A stretch of 64,000 nt of DNA, taken from positions 310,001 to 374,000 of the forward strand of contig NZ_JALGRO010000002.1 of assembly GCF_022815645.1 (NCBI RefSeq). The letters are read 5' to 3'. A program made the translations under genes and the position numbers. The notes beneath the pieces were generated by a model that was not told the origin of the DNA, made no database searches, and worked only from the letters and a program-made list of their open reading frames with translations. Source of the stretch: Curtobacterium sp. VKM Ac-2922 (lineage in GTDB: Bacteria > Actinomycetota > Actinomycetes > Actinomycetales > Microbacteriaceae). Each line of letters starts with the position of its first letter. Position 1 is the stretch's first letter. This document shows positions 43,951 through 52,734 of the stretch, piece after piece.

Positions 43951-45210
43951 CTAGTTGGTGCTGGCCGTTCCCTCAGTTGCGGTGCCGTCCTTGTCGCTGC
44001 CGGGGGCCGGCACGTCGTCGTCGGCCGTGTGCCGACGGCGACGTGAGAGCTGCAGCTGCCCGTGCTGCCCGCGCTTCGGGGTCGCCTCGAGCACGTGGTC
44101 CGAGTCGAGACGGCGCCAGCGGCCACTGGCGATCGTGGTCACCATGGCGTTGAGCGTGGCGATGAGCGGGACGGCGAAGAACGCACCGGCGATGCCCGCG
44201 AGCCCGGAGGCCGCCGTGACGCCGAGGACCACGGCGAGCGGGTGCACCTTGACGGCGTTGCCCATGACCAGGGGCTGCAGGATGTGGCCCTCGATCTGCT
44301 GCACGAGCAGGACGACGGCGAGCACGAGCACGGCCGCCACGGGCCCGTTGAAGATGAGCGCGACGAACACGGCCAGGAACCCGGTGACGATCGCACCGAC
44401 GACGGGGATGAACGCGCCGAGGAACACGAACGCGGCGATCGGGATGACCAGGGGCATGCCGCCGAAGAACAGCCCGACGATCCACGCGCCCAGGCCGATG
44501 CCGACCGCGTCGACGAACGCCACGAAGATCTGCACGCGGATGAAGCTGGTCAGGGTGATCCACCCGGCGACCCCGGCACCGTCGACGGCGGCGCGGGCCT
44601 TGCGCGGGAACAGCCGGACGGTCCAGCGCCACACGTTCTTGCCGTCGATCAGCAGGAAGATCGTGGTGAACAGGATGATGAACAGTGCCTCGAACGCGTG
44701 CGTGGCACCCGATCCGGCGCTGGCCACCCCGGACAGGATCGACGCGGCGTTGTCCTGCAGCCACTTCGCGCCGTCGTTCAGCCAGCCGTTGACGTCGGAC
44801 TGTGAGATGCCGAGGCCGGAGTTCAGGACGAAGTCCTTGATGTTGGCGTACTGCGACACCGTCCGGTCACGCAGGGACGGGTACGAGGCGATGACCTGGT
44901 CGACGACGAGCCAGACGAGCGCACCGATCGCCGCCAGCCCGCCCAGCAGGCTGATCACCACGGCCAGCCACTTGGGGACGTGGTGGCGCTGCATCCAGTT
45001 CGAGATCGGGATGAGGAGCGCCGACACCACGATGCCGACCAGGAACGGGATGAGGATCTCGCTGAACACCGTGACCAGGTAGATGAACAGGGCGATCACC
45101 CCGACCACGACCAACACCCGCCAGGACCACGCCCCGGCGATGCGCATGCCGATCGGTACCGATTCCTCGACCACGGGGTCGGGGTGCTTCTGCTTCTTGC
45201 CCCATGCCAT
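43951..45210 (-). CDS. AI-2E family transporter (permease)
   Basis: 419 residues with eight membrane segments. Family arrangement: paired N-terminal helices (VLVVVGVIALFIYLVTVFSE, PFLVGIVVSALLIPISNWM) and a soluble helical region (about 105-170). The conserved core follows, with IAAFVFLGAFIPVVGAIVTGFLAVFVAL, LVQQIEGHILQPLVMG and HPLAVVLGVTAASGLAGIAGAFFAVPL. A charged cytoplasmic tail ends the protein. Substrate unknown; despite the name, members also export ions. Start ATG 45210 has TACACT 7 nt upstream. Confidence 0.93.
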   Translation of the reverse strand: MAWGKKQKHPDPVVEESVPIGMRIAGAWSWRVLVVVGVIALFIYLVTVFSEILIPFLVGIVVSALLIPISNWMQRHHVPKWLAVVISLLGGLAAIGALVWLVVDQVIASYPSLRDRTVSQYANIKDFVLNSGLGISQSDVNGWLNDGAKWLQDNAASILSGVASAGSGATHAFEALFIILFTTIFLLIDGKNVWRWTVRLFPRKARAAVDGAGVAGWITLTSFIRVQIFVAFVDAVGIGLGAWIVGLFFGGMPLVIPIAAFVFLGAFIPVVGAIVTGFLAVFVALIFNGPVAAVLVLAVVLLVQQIEGHILQPLVMGNAVKVHPLAVVLGVTAASGLAGIAGAFFAVPLIATLNAMVTTIASGRWRRLDSDHVLEATPKRGQHGQLQLSRRRRHTADDDVPAPGSDKDGTATEGTASTN

Positions 45211-45217
45211 GCCGCTG

Positions 45218-45223
45218 AGTGTA
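45218..45223 (-). promoter_or_regulatory. -10 box of the AI-2E permease gene, leaderless arrangement
   Basis: TACACT on the minus strand, 7 nt before ATG 45210. Confidence 0.45.
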
Positions 45224-45292
45224 TCCACGGGTGCGCGATCAGGTGTCGGATGCGACATGTGGCCTGTCGTCGGTCGTGTCTGCCGTGCTCGG

Positions 45293-45298
45293 TAGGGT
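45293..45298 (+). promoter_or_regulatory. -10 box, leaderless arrangement
   Basis: TAGGGT, 6 nt before ATG 45305. Confidence 0.5.
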
Positions 45299-45304
45299 CG
45301 CGAC

Positions 45305-46633
45305 ATGCCCAGGTCCACGCTCTCTGCGGCCGAGGCCCGTCGTGTCGCGCTCGTGGCACAGGGATTCGGCCGTCCACTCCCCGACTCGGTCACCACGCGC
45401 ACGCTCAACGCCGGCATCCAACGGCTCGGCCTGCTGCAGATCGACTCCGTCAACGTGTTCGAGCGCAGCCACTACCTGCCGCTGTTCGCCCGGCTGGGGG
45501 CGTACGACAAGGCCCTGCTGGACGGCCTGACGATGACCAGGCGCGGTCCGCACGTCGAGTACTGGGCGCACGAAGCCGCCTTCGTCCCCCGCGCCGACCT
45601 GCCCCTGTTCCGCTGGAAGATGGACGCCTACCGTCGGCGGGACGCCGGGCCGACCCGCATCGAGGGGGTCGAGCGCACCGCGGCCGTCCGCCGCGAACTG
45701 CACGCCCTGCTCCGCGCCCAGGGGCCGATGCCCGCCAGCGCCGTCGAGCACGAGTCGAACGTCCGGCGCGGTCCGTGGTGGGGGTGGAGCGACGTCAAGC
45801 TCGGCCTCGAGCAGATGTTCCGCTGGGGCGACGCCGTCAGTGCGGGGCGGTCCGGCTTCGAGCGCGTCTACGCCCTGCCGGACCAGGTCCTGCCGCCCGG
45901 GCTGCTGGAGTCCGCTCCCGAGCGCCCGGACGCGATCCGCGAACTCGTCGCCCGTGCCGCACGCGCGCTCGGCGTCGGCACCCGGGCCGACATCGCCGAC
46001 TACCACCGACTTCGATCGGACGACACCGCCACCGCGGTGGCCGAGCTGCAGGACGCCGGGGTGCTGCTGCCCGTCCGGGTCGAGGGCTGGCGAGAACCGG
46101 CTTGGCTGCACGTGGACGCCCGGGTCCCCCGCACGGTGACGGCCGACGCGGTGCTCAGCCCCTTCGACCCCGTCGTGTGGTTCCGGCGGCGGGCCGAGCG
46201 CATGTACGGGTTCCACTACCGGATCGAGATCTACACGCCCGCACCCAAGCGGGTGTTCGGCTACTACGTCCTGCCCGTGCTGCAGGACGACGCCCTGGTG
46301 GGCCGGGTGGACCTGAAGAGCGACCGGCAGCGCGGGGTGCTGCGCGTGCGCACCGCGTGGCAGGAGCCCGGCGCGACCCTCGACGCGGAGCGTCTCGCCG
46401 TGACCCTGCGGCGGGCGGCCGCGTGGCAGGGCCTCGACGGCATCGAGGTGACCGACCGCGGGACCGCGGCCGCGCGGGTCGCGGGCGCGCTCGGCGTCCC
46501 GCTGGTCCCGCACGTCCCGGCGGACGACGGGCCCGCGGCCGACGCAGCCGACGCAGCGGACTCAGCCGACGCAGCCGACCGGGCTGCCGCGGCCGACCCG
46601 GCCGACGTCGTGTCTGCCGGCACCGCGGACTAG
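45305..46633 (+). CDS. YcaQ/AlkZ-family winged-helix DNA glycosylase
   Basis: 442 residues of the HTH_42 superfamily, tandem winged helices that remove alkylated or cross-linked bases. The catalytic Q-x-D motif is in LGLLQIDSVNVFERSHYLPLF (about 42-62), the form found in E. coli YcaQ rather than the QxQ of AlkZ. Later conserved segments are DYHRL, LSPFDPVVWFRRRAERMYGFHYRIEIYTP (about 292-320) and RVDLKSDRQRGVLRV. The last 40 residues are an Ala/Asp repeat tail (AADAADAADSADAADRAA), probably disordered. Confidence 0.92.
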   Translation: MPRSTLSAAEARRVALVAQGFGRPLPDSVTTRTLNAGIQRLGLLQIDSVNVFERSHYLPLFARLGAYDKALLDGLTMTRRGPHVEYWAHEAAFVPRADLPLFRWKMDAYRRRDAGPTRIEGVERTAAVRRELHALLRAQGPMPASAVEHESNVRRGPWWGWSDVKLGLEQMFRWGDAVSAGRSGFERVYALPDQVLPPGLLESAPERPDAIRELVARAARALGVGTRADIADYHRLRSDDTATAVAELQDAGVLLPVRVEGWREPAWLHVDARVPRTVTADAVLSPFDPVVWFRRRAERMYGFHYRIEIYTPAPKRVFGYYVLPVLQDDALVGRVDLKSDRQRGVLRVRTAWQEPGATLDAERLAVTLRRAAAWQGLDGIEVTDRGTAAARVAGALGVPLVPHVPADDGPAADAADAADSADAADRAAAADPADVVSAGTAD

Positions 46634-47532
46634 AAGCGGTCCTGGTTCGCCCGCAGCCGCTCGATCCGGTCGGGCAGCGGCGGGTGCGTCGAGAACAGCC
46701 GGTCCATCACCCCGGGCCGCATCGGGTCACTGATCCACAGGTGCGCCATCGACGAGTTCTGCGTCTGCATCGGCCGGCCGTACGCGCCGAGCTTCTCGAG
46801 CGCCCGGGCCAGCCCCTCGGGGTGCCGGGTGGTCAGCGCACCGGTGGCGTCGGCCAGGTACTCGCGCTGTCGGGACACCGCTGCCTGGATGCCCATCGCG
46901 GCGACCGGGGCGATGACCACGGCAGCCAGCCCCGCGATCAGCAGGATCGGGTTCGAACCACCGCCGTTGTCGTTGTTGCGGTTGCGGCCCCCGCTCAGCC
47001 CGCTGAAGATCGAGATGCGCACCAGCACGTCGGCGATGAGCCCCACCGCGACGACCAACCCGAACACGATCGTCGACACCCGGATGTCGTAGTTGCGGAC
47101 GTGCCCGAGTTCGTGCGCCATGACACCCTCGAGCTCGGCGTCGTCCATGAGCTCGAGCAGCCCGGTCGTCGCGGCGACCACGGCGTGCTCGGGGTCACGG
47201 CCGGTCGCGAAGGCGTTCGGCGCGGGGTCGCGGACCACGAACACGCGGGGCATCGGCATCCCGGTGGTGATCGCGAGGTTCTCGACCGTCCGCCACAGTC
47301 GGGGCTCGGTCATCCGGTCGATCTCGATGCCACCCGCGATCGCCGTCGCCTGTCGTGCGGCGGTGAAGTACTGCAGCACCGCGTACCCCAGCGCGACGAC
47401 CAGCACGACGATGCCGATCGACACGTTGCCGGCGAGGTATCCGCCCAGGAACCCGAGCGCTCCGATGACGACCAGGAACACCAGGACGATCAGGACGGTG
47501 TTGCGCTTGTTGCGCGCGATCGCGCTGTACAC
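46630..47532 (-). CDS. htpX: HtpX-like zinc metalloprotease
   Basis: 300 residues, M48 membrane protease for quality control of membrane proteins. Two N-terminal membrane segments (about 11-32, 38-55) are followed by HExxH in GVMAHELGHVRNYDIRV (about 140), two further hydrophobic stretches and the third zinc ligand region REYLADATGAL (about 215). It ends with FSTHPPLPDRIERL. GTG 47532 lies 22 bases after the lemA stop without a clear ribosome site, suggesting coupling to lemA. Confidence 0.94.
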   Translation of the reverse strand: MYSAIARNKRNTVLIVLVFLVVIGALGFLGGYLAGNVSIGIVVLVVALGYAVLQYFTAARQATAIAGGIEIDRMTEPRLWRTVENLAITTGMPMPRVFVVRDPAPNAFATGRDPEHAVVAATTGLLELMDDAELEGVMAHELGHVRNYDIRVSTIVFGLVVAVGLIADVLVRISIFSGLSGGRNRNNDNGGGSNPILLIAGLAAVVIAPVAAMGIQAAVSRQREYLADATGALTTRHPEGLARALEKLGAYGRPMQTQNSSMAHLWISDPMRPGVMDRLFSTHPPLPDRIERLRANQDRF

Positions 47533-47554
47533 GGGCTGTCGTGTCGGCCGGGTG

Positions 47555-48136
47555 TCAGAACTGGACGCGCGGGGGCTCGGCGATGGCCGCCGGCTCGGAC
47601 GTCTCGAAGAACGACGCCTGGTCGAAGCCACGGCGCTTGGCGAACGTCGAGTTCGGGAAGACGCGGATCTTCGTGTTGAGTTCACGGACACCGCCGTTGT
47701 AGAACCGGCGCGCGGCCTGGATCTTGTCCTCGGTGTCGACCAGCTCGGTCTGCAGCTGCAGGAAGTTCTGGCTGGACTGCAGCTGGGGGTAGCCCTCGGC
47801 GATCGCGAACACGCTCTTCAGGGCCTTCTGCATGTGCCCTTCGGCGGCCGAGGCCGCGTCGGCGTCCCCGGCGCTCAGGGTCTCGGCGCGGGCCTTCGTG
47901 ACGTCGGTGAAGACCGCCTTCTCGTGCGTCGCGTACCCCTTGACCGTGTCCACGATCGTGGGGATCAGGTCGGCCCGGCGCTTGAGCTGCACGGAGATGT
48001 CGCTCCACGCTTCGTCGACGCGGACCTTGAGCGTCACCAGGGCGTTGTACGTCACCCAGAGGTAGATCCCGACGATCACGAGGACCACGACCACCACGCC
48101 GACGACGATCAGGGTCGTGATGAGTCCGGTGTCCAT
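47555..48136 (-). CDS. lemA: LemA family protein
   Basis: 193 residues. One N-terminal membrane helix (TLIVVGVVVVVLVIVGIYLW, about 8-27) precedes a long helical domain. YNALVTLKVRVDEAWSDISVQLKRRADLIPTIVDTVKGY (about 30-68) is the family signature, and FPNSTFAKRRGFDQASFFE lies near the end. LemA genes commonly pair with htpX, as here. AGGAG is 9 nt before ATG 48136. Confidence 0.95.
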   Translation of the reverse strand: MDTGLITTLIVVGVVVVVLVIVGIYLWVTYNALVTLKVRVDEAWSDISVQLKRRADLIPTIVDTVKGYATHEKAVFTDVTKARAETLSAGDADAASAAEGHMQKALKSVFAIAEGYPQLQSSQNFLQLQTELVDTEDKIQAARRFYNGGVRELNTKIRVFPNSTFAKRRGFDQASFFETSEPAAIAEPPRVQF

Positions 48137-48345
48137 GCTGGCGTGCTCCTACGTCGAGGTCGGGTGAACCACCGGCGATTGTACCGACGCTCGTCGGGCC
48201 TCCCCTGCGCCGGACACCCGGTTCACGGCGGTTTCCCGAGTCATGCACACCGGGCGTCCGGACTGCGCGCGCGTGGCCGTCGGATCCGCGGATCATCCGC
48301 GAGGTGTATTGACCGATGCCGCTCCGTCGCATGGGATGGAGGGAC

Positions 48346-50727
48346 ATGAGCACGCGTGGGGAGTCCTCGACCACCGCGGCGGTCGGGGGCGGCCGTCGCG
48401 TCCAGCGATCCCGCACGCCCTTGGTCGGTGGGCTGACCGCGGCACTGGTGGCGGGCCTCCTGGCACTCGCCGTGGTGCCGGCCGCCGCCGCGACGGCCGA
48501 CCCGATGCCCACCGCGGCCGCCGCCGCGACGGCCGACCCGGCACCCGCACCGGCAGCCGACGACGCCCAGGCGCCCGCTCCGGGGAACCAGCAGGCCGAC
48601 CTGCAGCCGCAGCCCTCCACCGGTTCGCCGACCCCGACCACGCCGCCCAGCGGACAGCCGCCCGTCGACCCGACGATCGCCGATCCGGGCGACCTCACCA
48701 CCACGACGGCTCGGTTCGAGGGCACGGCGATGCCCGGCCACCGTGTGCGCGTGATCGACCCGGCGCTGACCAGTTCCTCGATCTGCACCGACATCACCGA
48801 CGGCGCCGGCACGTGGAACTGCTACGGCCGGGTCCGGACCGGACCGCACCAGGTCTTCACGGTGCAGGACGTCACCGATCCCTCCCGCCGCACCGCCGAC
48901 GCCCCCGCAGCGGACGTGGTCGTCCCGCCGGTGATCGGCACGCGGGACCCCACCACGGGCACGGTCGTCGGCACCGGTGACGTCGGGACGACCGTCACGG
49001 TCTCGGTCTCCGGGTCCTCGGCCGTGCGGACGGCCACGGTCGGGTCCGACGGACGGTGGATCGTGTCGTGGTCGACGGGCGCCGCACCCCATCCGAGCGG
49101 CACCGTCACGATGACGGCCACCGCGACCGCCAGCACCGCCGACGGCTTCCGCTCCGACCTGCGCAGCGCAGCGTCCGCCCCGGTGTCGGTCACGTTCGAC
49201 CGGACGCCACCGAGCGCGCCCACGATCACCTCGCCCCGGGCCGGCCAGCAGGTCCCGACGTCCGCGCTGACCGTGCGCGGCACCGGAGAGCCGCGTGCGC
49301 AGCTGACGGTGTACGTCGATCGCGCCCCGGTCTGCGGTGCCACGGTCGCCGCGGACGGCACGTGGTCGTGTACGACCTCCGGGATCCGCCTCGCCGTGGG
49401 GGCGCGGACGATCACCGCGCTGCAGCACGACGCCGCGGGCAACCACTCCAGCTCGTCGTCGCCCGTCACGGTCGTCGTCGCGGCGACCCCCGGTGCGACC
49501 GGGTCGACGTCCACGAGCCCGGACGACACCGGCACCGGTGGCAGCTCCGGGTCTCCGGGCAGCAGCAGCGCGACCGGGACCGGCGGGACGCCCGGCAGTG
49601 GCGGCACCACGGGGCACGGCGACGGTGCGGCCGGCAGCACGGGTACGCCCGGAGCGGGCGGCAGCGCCGGTGGAGCCGCGGGTGGGACCGGCACGGGTGA
49701 CAGCGCCACGAACGGCGGATCCGGCTCGGGCTGGTCCGGTCCGGCGGGCGACTGGTCGATCGCCACCTCGTTCGACCGGACCGTCCCGACGATCCAGTCC
49801 GCCGCCTCGTGGGAGACCCTGGCGATCGCCGCGGCCGTCGCGCTCGGCTTCCTGGTGCTGATCGCCGGTCCCGCGCGGATGGTCGCACGCACCCTGCGCG
49901 GACGCGTCGCACTCCGGTTCGGCTCGTTCACCGGCCGCAACCGACCACGCTCCGAGCGCCGTCGCGGCGACGACGCACTGCCGGCCTGGGCCTCGGTGTC
50001 GATCGCAGTGGTGCTGGCCACGGTCCTGACCCTGCTCGGCGTGGGCATCTCGCTCGAGGCGCGCTACGTCCGGCTCGCGATCGCCGTGCTGCTCGGCGCC
50101 GGGCTGCTCGCCGCCGCGGTCGTGCTGGCGACCCGGTGGGCCGCGGGCGCCGACCGGCACACCGTGGGCTTCCGCGTCTCGCCGTGGCTGGTGCTCTCGG
50201 CGGTCGTCGCGTGCGGCATCACCCGCGCCGCGGACCTGTCTCCTGCCCTGGTGCTCGGCGTGCTGCTGGTTCCCGTGGGCCGGCCCGACGCGGACACCGG
50301 GGCGATGCGACTCGGTACCGCCGTCGCCGCCGGTGCCCGGAGCGCCACGTGGCGCTCCGGCGCACTGCTGGTCCTGGCGGTGTCCGGCTGGGTGGTGCAC
50401 AGCGTGACGACCGGGTCCGGGTTCTGGAGCGCGCTCGTGTCCGAGGTCGCGATCACGCTGTGCGTCGGCGGTCTGGGCTCGCTCGTGGCGACGCTGCTGC
50501 CGCTGGCAGGGTCGGCCGGCAGCGCGCTGTGGGCGCACTCGCGGGCGCGGTACGCGTCGATCGCCGCGGTGGTCGTGGCGCTCGGGGCGGCGGTCTACTC
50601 GGGGCCCGCAGGCACGCACTTCTCCCCCGTCGCGATGGCCGTGATCGCCGGCGTGTGCGTCGCGGTGGCACTCGGGACCTGGCTGTGGGTCCGGCTGGTC
50701 GACGCCGAGGACGCCACGCGGGTCTGA
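48346..50727 (+). CDS. Large Ig-like-repeat surface protein with polytopic membrane C-terminus
   Basis: 793 residues, family not recognised. Signal/anchor helix (about 27-48, GLTAALVAGLLALAVVPAAAA), Ala/Pro-rich spacer (about 50-105), three bacterial Ig-like domains (about 107-190, 195-285, 290-375; the first and third carry a Cys pair in the pattern C-x-n-TWxC). A Gly/Ser/Thr-rich stretch (about 380-465) follows. After that come about nine hydrophobic segments with short loops, starting WETLAIAAAVALGFLVLIAG (about 490). GGAGGGAC precedes ATG 48346; ATG 48316 lacks one. It might be an adhesin or envelope sensor; no enzymatic motif seen. Confidence 0.85.
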   Translation: MSTRGESSTTAAVGGGRRVQRSRTPLVGGLTAALVAGLLALAVVPAAAATADPMPTAAAAATADPAPAPAADDAQAPAPGNQQADLQPQPSTGSPTPTTPPSGQPPVDPTIADPGDLTTTTARFEGTAMPGHRVRVIDPALTSSSICTDITDGAGTWNCYGRVRTGPHQVFTVQDVTDPSRRTADAPAADVVVPPVIGTRDPTTGTVVGTGDVGTTVTVSVSGSSAVRTATVGSDGRWIVSWSTGAAPHPSGTVTMTATATASTADGFRSDLRSAASAPVSVTFDRTPPSAPTITSPRAGQQVPTSALTVRGTGEPRAQLTVYVDRAPVCGATVAADGTWSCTTSGIRLAVGARTITALQHDAAGNHSSSSSPVTVVVAATPGATGSTSTSPDDTGTGGSSGSPGSSSATGTGGTPGSGGTTGHGDGAAGSTGTPGAGGSAGGAAGGTGTGDSATNGGSGSGWSGPAGDWSIATSFDRTVPTIQSAASWETLAIAAAVALGFLVLIAGPARMVARTLRGRVALRFGSFTGRNRPRSERRRGDDALPAWASVSIAVVLATVLTLLGVGISLEARYVRLAIAVLLGAGLLAAAVVLATRWAAGADRHTVGFRVSPWLVLSAVVACGITRAADLSPALVLGVLLVPVGRPDADTGAMRLGTAVAAGARSATWRSGALLVLAVSGWVVHSVTTGSGFWSALVSEVAITLCVGGLGSLVATLLPLAGSAGSALWAHSRARYASIAAVVVALGAAVYSGPAGTHFSPVAMAVIAGVCVAVALGTWLWVRLVDAEDATRV

Positions 50728-50910
50728 CGGCTCCCGACAGCGCGCCCGGCAGGGTCCTGCAGCCGCCTCCCCGCGCGCCGTGGACGTCGCCGGGGCCCGC
50801 CGCGGCCCGGGCCCTCGGCCGAGCATTACAGTGGCGATCGGCGCGCATCGCTGACGGTGCGACGCACCACGACGGTGCGGGGCAGCACCGGACGAGCCCA
50901 GGGAGCGACG

Positions 50911-52653
50911 ATGACCGACACCCGATCCGACTACGACGCCACGCGCTTCCGCGACGTCTTCGAGCACAGCTACACCTACGCCAACGGGTTCGCGCGGAAC
51001 ACGCACCGCTTCGCCGGTCGGCCTGCGCTGCGCGACCCCGACACCGACCGCTCGTGGACGTACGCCGAGCTGGGGGACGCGGTCGACCGGATCAGCGGCT
51101 GGCTGGTGCGACACGGCGTCGGCCCGGGCTCGGTCGTCATGGTGGAGCTGTTCAACTCCCCCGAGTTCGCGATGCTGTACCTGGCGTGCCACCGCATCGG
51201 CGCGGTGTTCTCGCCGACGAACTTCCGGCTCGCCCCGGACGAGGTCGCCTTCATCATCGAGGACTCCGCCCCCGTCGTCCTGGTCCACGACGTCGTGCGC
51301 GCGGCCGAGATCGGCGCCGCTCTGGAGACCGCCCCGCACCGGCCGGACCACGTCGTCGTGCTCGGAGCGCCCGAGACGGACACCGCAACCGACGGAACGG
51401 GTGCGACGAGCGCACCAGCGACGAGCACGACCGGCACACCGACGAACGCGCCCGCGCCCGGCACCGCGTTCGGCGCGCTCCTCGCCGCCGACCCCGTCAC
51501 CGCCGACGAGCTCGCGCCGACCGAGCCCCGCGACACCTTCGCCGAGACGACCCGGCTGTACACCTCGGGCACGACCGGACGCCCCAAGCCCGTCCCGCTG
51601 CCGAGCCTGGTCGAGGTGCTCAGCGCGCACGACGTGATCATGCACTTCCCGCTCAGCCCGTTCGACAAGACGCTCAACATGTCCCCGCTCTTCCACCGCG
51701 GCGGCCTGTACTCGGGCGGCCCGAACCCGGTGTTCTACGTCGGTGCCGAGCTGACCACGCTGAAGCACTTCGACGCCGACCGCGTGCTCGACCTGGTGGA
51801 GTCCGAACAGCTGACCTTCCTGATCGGTGCCCCGCCGAACCTGGTGCAGCTGGCGAACGCGCAGGAGCGCCGGCCGCGCGACCTGTCGAGCCTGCACGGC
51901 ATCGTCACGATGGGCGCACCGCTCGACCGTGCCGCGGCCCTGCGGTACCAGGAGCTGCTGTCCCCGCGCATCTTCAACGGGTACGGCACGACCGAGACCT
52001 TCTGGAACACGTTCCTGCGCCCCGAGGACTTCCCCGACGGCGCGGGCTCGACCGGCCGTGCATCGACCGACGACGACGTCGCCGTGGTCCGGGTGTACCA
52101 AGACCGGCTGGCCGACCCGAGCGACACCGTGCCGAAGGACGGCAGCGAGATCGGCGAGTTCGCGGTCCGCACGGTCAAGTCGGGCTACTCGTACCGGAAC
52201 CCGGGGCTCGAGGCCGAGAAGTTCGCGAACGGCTGGTTCTACCCGGGCGACCTGGCCACGTGGGACGAGCACGAGCGGGTGACGATCGTGGGCCGCAAGG
52301 ACGACATGGTCATCTCCGGCGGCGAGAACGTGCACCCGGTGCAGGTCGAGGCCGTCCTGCAGGAGCACGCAGGCGTCGCCGACTCGATCGTGGTCGGCGT
52401 GCCGGACGAACGGTGGGGCGAGGTCGTCGTCGCGTTCATCGTGCGCGCCGACCGCGGACTGCCCGAGGACGACACCGCCGCGGCCGCCGAGCTCGAGACG
52501 TGGACGACCGAGCACCCGGGCCTGGCCCGCTACAAGCGTCCGCGCCGCTACCGCTTCGTCACCGACCTGCCGTACAACGCGACCGGCAAGAAGGTGCACT
52601 ACCTGGCCAAGGCGCAGGCCGAGGACGAAGCGGACCGCTTCATCGAGCCCTGA
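50911..52653 (+). CDS. AMP-dependent acyl-CoA synthetase/ligase
   Basis: 580 residues of the ANL superfamily, activating a carboxylate through an acyl-adenylate. P-loop TRLYTSGTTGRPKPVPLPS (about 212-230), NGYGTTETFWNTF (about 355), YPGDLATWDEHERVTIVGRKDDMVISGGENVHPVQVE (about 443-480) and the C-terminal catalytic lysine in NATGKKVHYL (about 560). A low-complexity Thr/Ala/Pro insertion (about 160-190) is unusual. Substrate unknown; medium-chain or aryl acids are possible. No CoA-pathway partner sits beside it. Confidence 0.92.
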   Translation: MTDTRSDYDATRFRDVFEHSYTYANGFARNTHRFAGRPALRDPDTDRSWTYAELGDAVDRISGWLVRHGVGPGSVVMVELFNSPEFAMLYLACHRIGAVFSPTNFRLAPDEVAFIIEDSAPVVLVHDVVRAAEIGAALETAPHRPDHVVVLGAPETDTATDGTGATSAPATSTTGTPTNAPAPGTAFGALLAADPVTADELAPTEPRDTFAETTRLYTSGTTGRPKPVPLPSLVEVLSAHDVIMHFPLSPFDKTLNMSPLFHRGGLYSGGPNPVFYVGAELTTLKHFDADRVLDLVESEQLTFLIGAPPNLVQLANAQERRPRDLSSLHGIVTMGAPLDRAAALRYQELLSPRIFNGYGTTETFWNTFLRPEDFPDGAGSTGRASTDDDVAVVRVYQDRLADPSDTVPKDGSEIGEFAVRTVKSGYSYRNPGLEAEKFANGWFYPGDLATWDEHERVTIVGRKDDMVISGGENVHPVQVEAVLQEHAGVADSIVVGVPDERWGEVVVAFIVRADRGLPEDDTAAAAELETWTTEHPGLARYKRPRRYRFVTDLPYNATGKKVHYLAKAQAEDEADRFIEP

Positions 52654-52660
52654 CGGGCGG

Positions 52661-52704
52661 CGGACTGGAGGCGTGTGGCGGGCCCGCCACGGGCCTCCAG
52701 TCCG
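52661..52704. terminator. Bidirectional terminator (stem-family member)
   Basis: CGGACTGGAGGC/GCCTCCAGTCCG perfect arms, with a further TGGCGGG/CCCGCCA inner stem. It lies between the convergent ligase and exporter genes. Confidence 0.85.
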
Positions 52705-52734
52705 CCCGCCGGTGCGCCCACGGCCCGCAGCGGC

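Noticed and set aside
48241..52599. Very long minus-strand open frame of 1452 codons
   Set aside because: It runs antisense to the Ig-like protein and the acyl-CoA ligase, both with clear domains and ribosome sites. Its translation is low-complexity Arg/Gly/Val typical of high-GC shadow frames.
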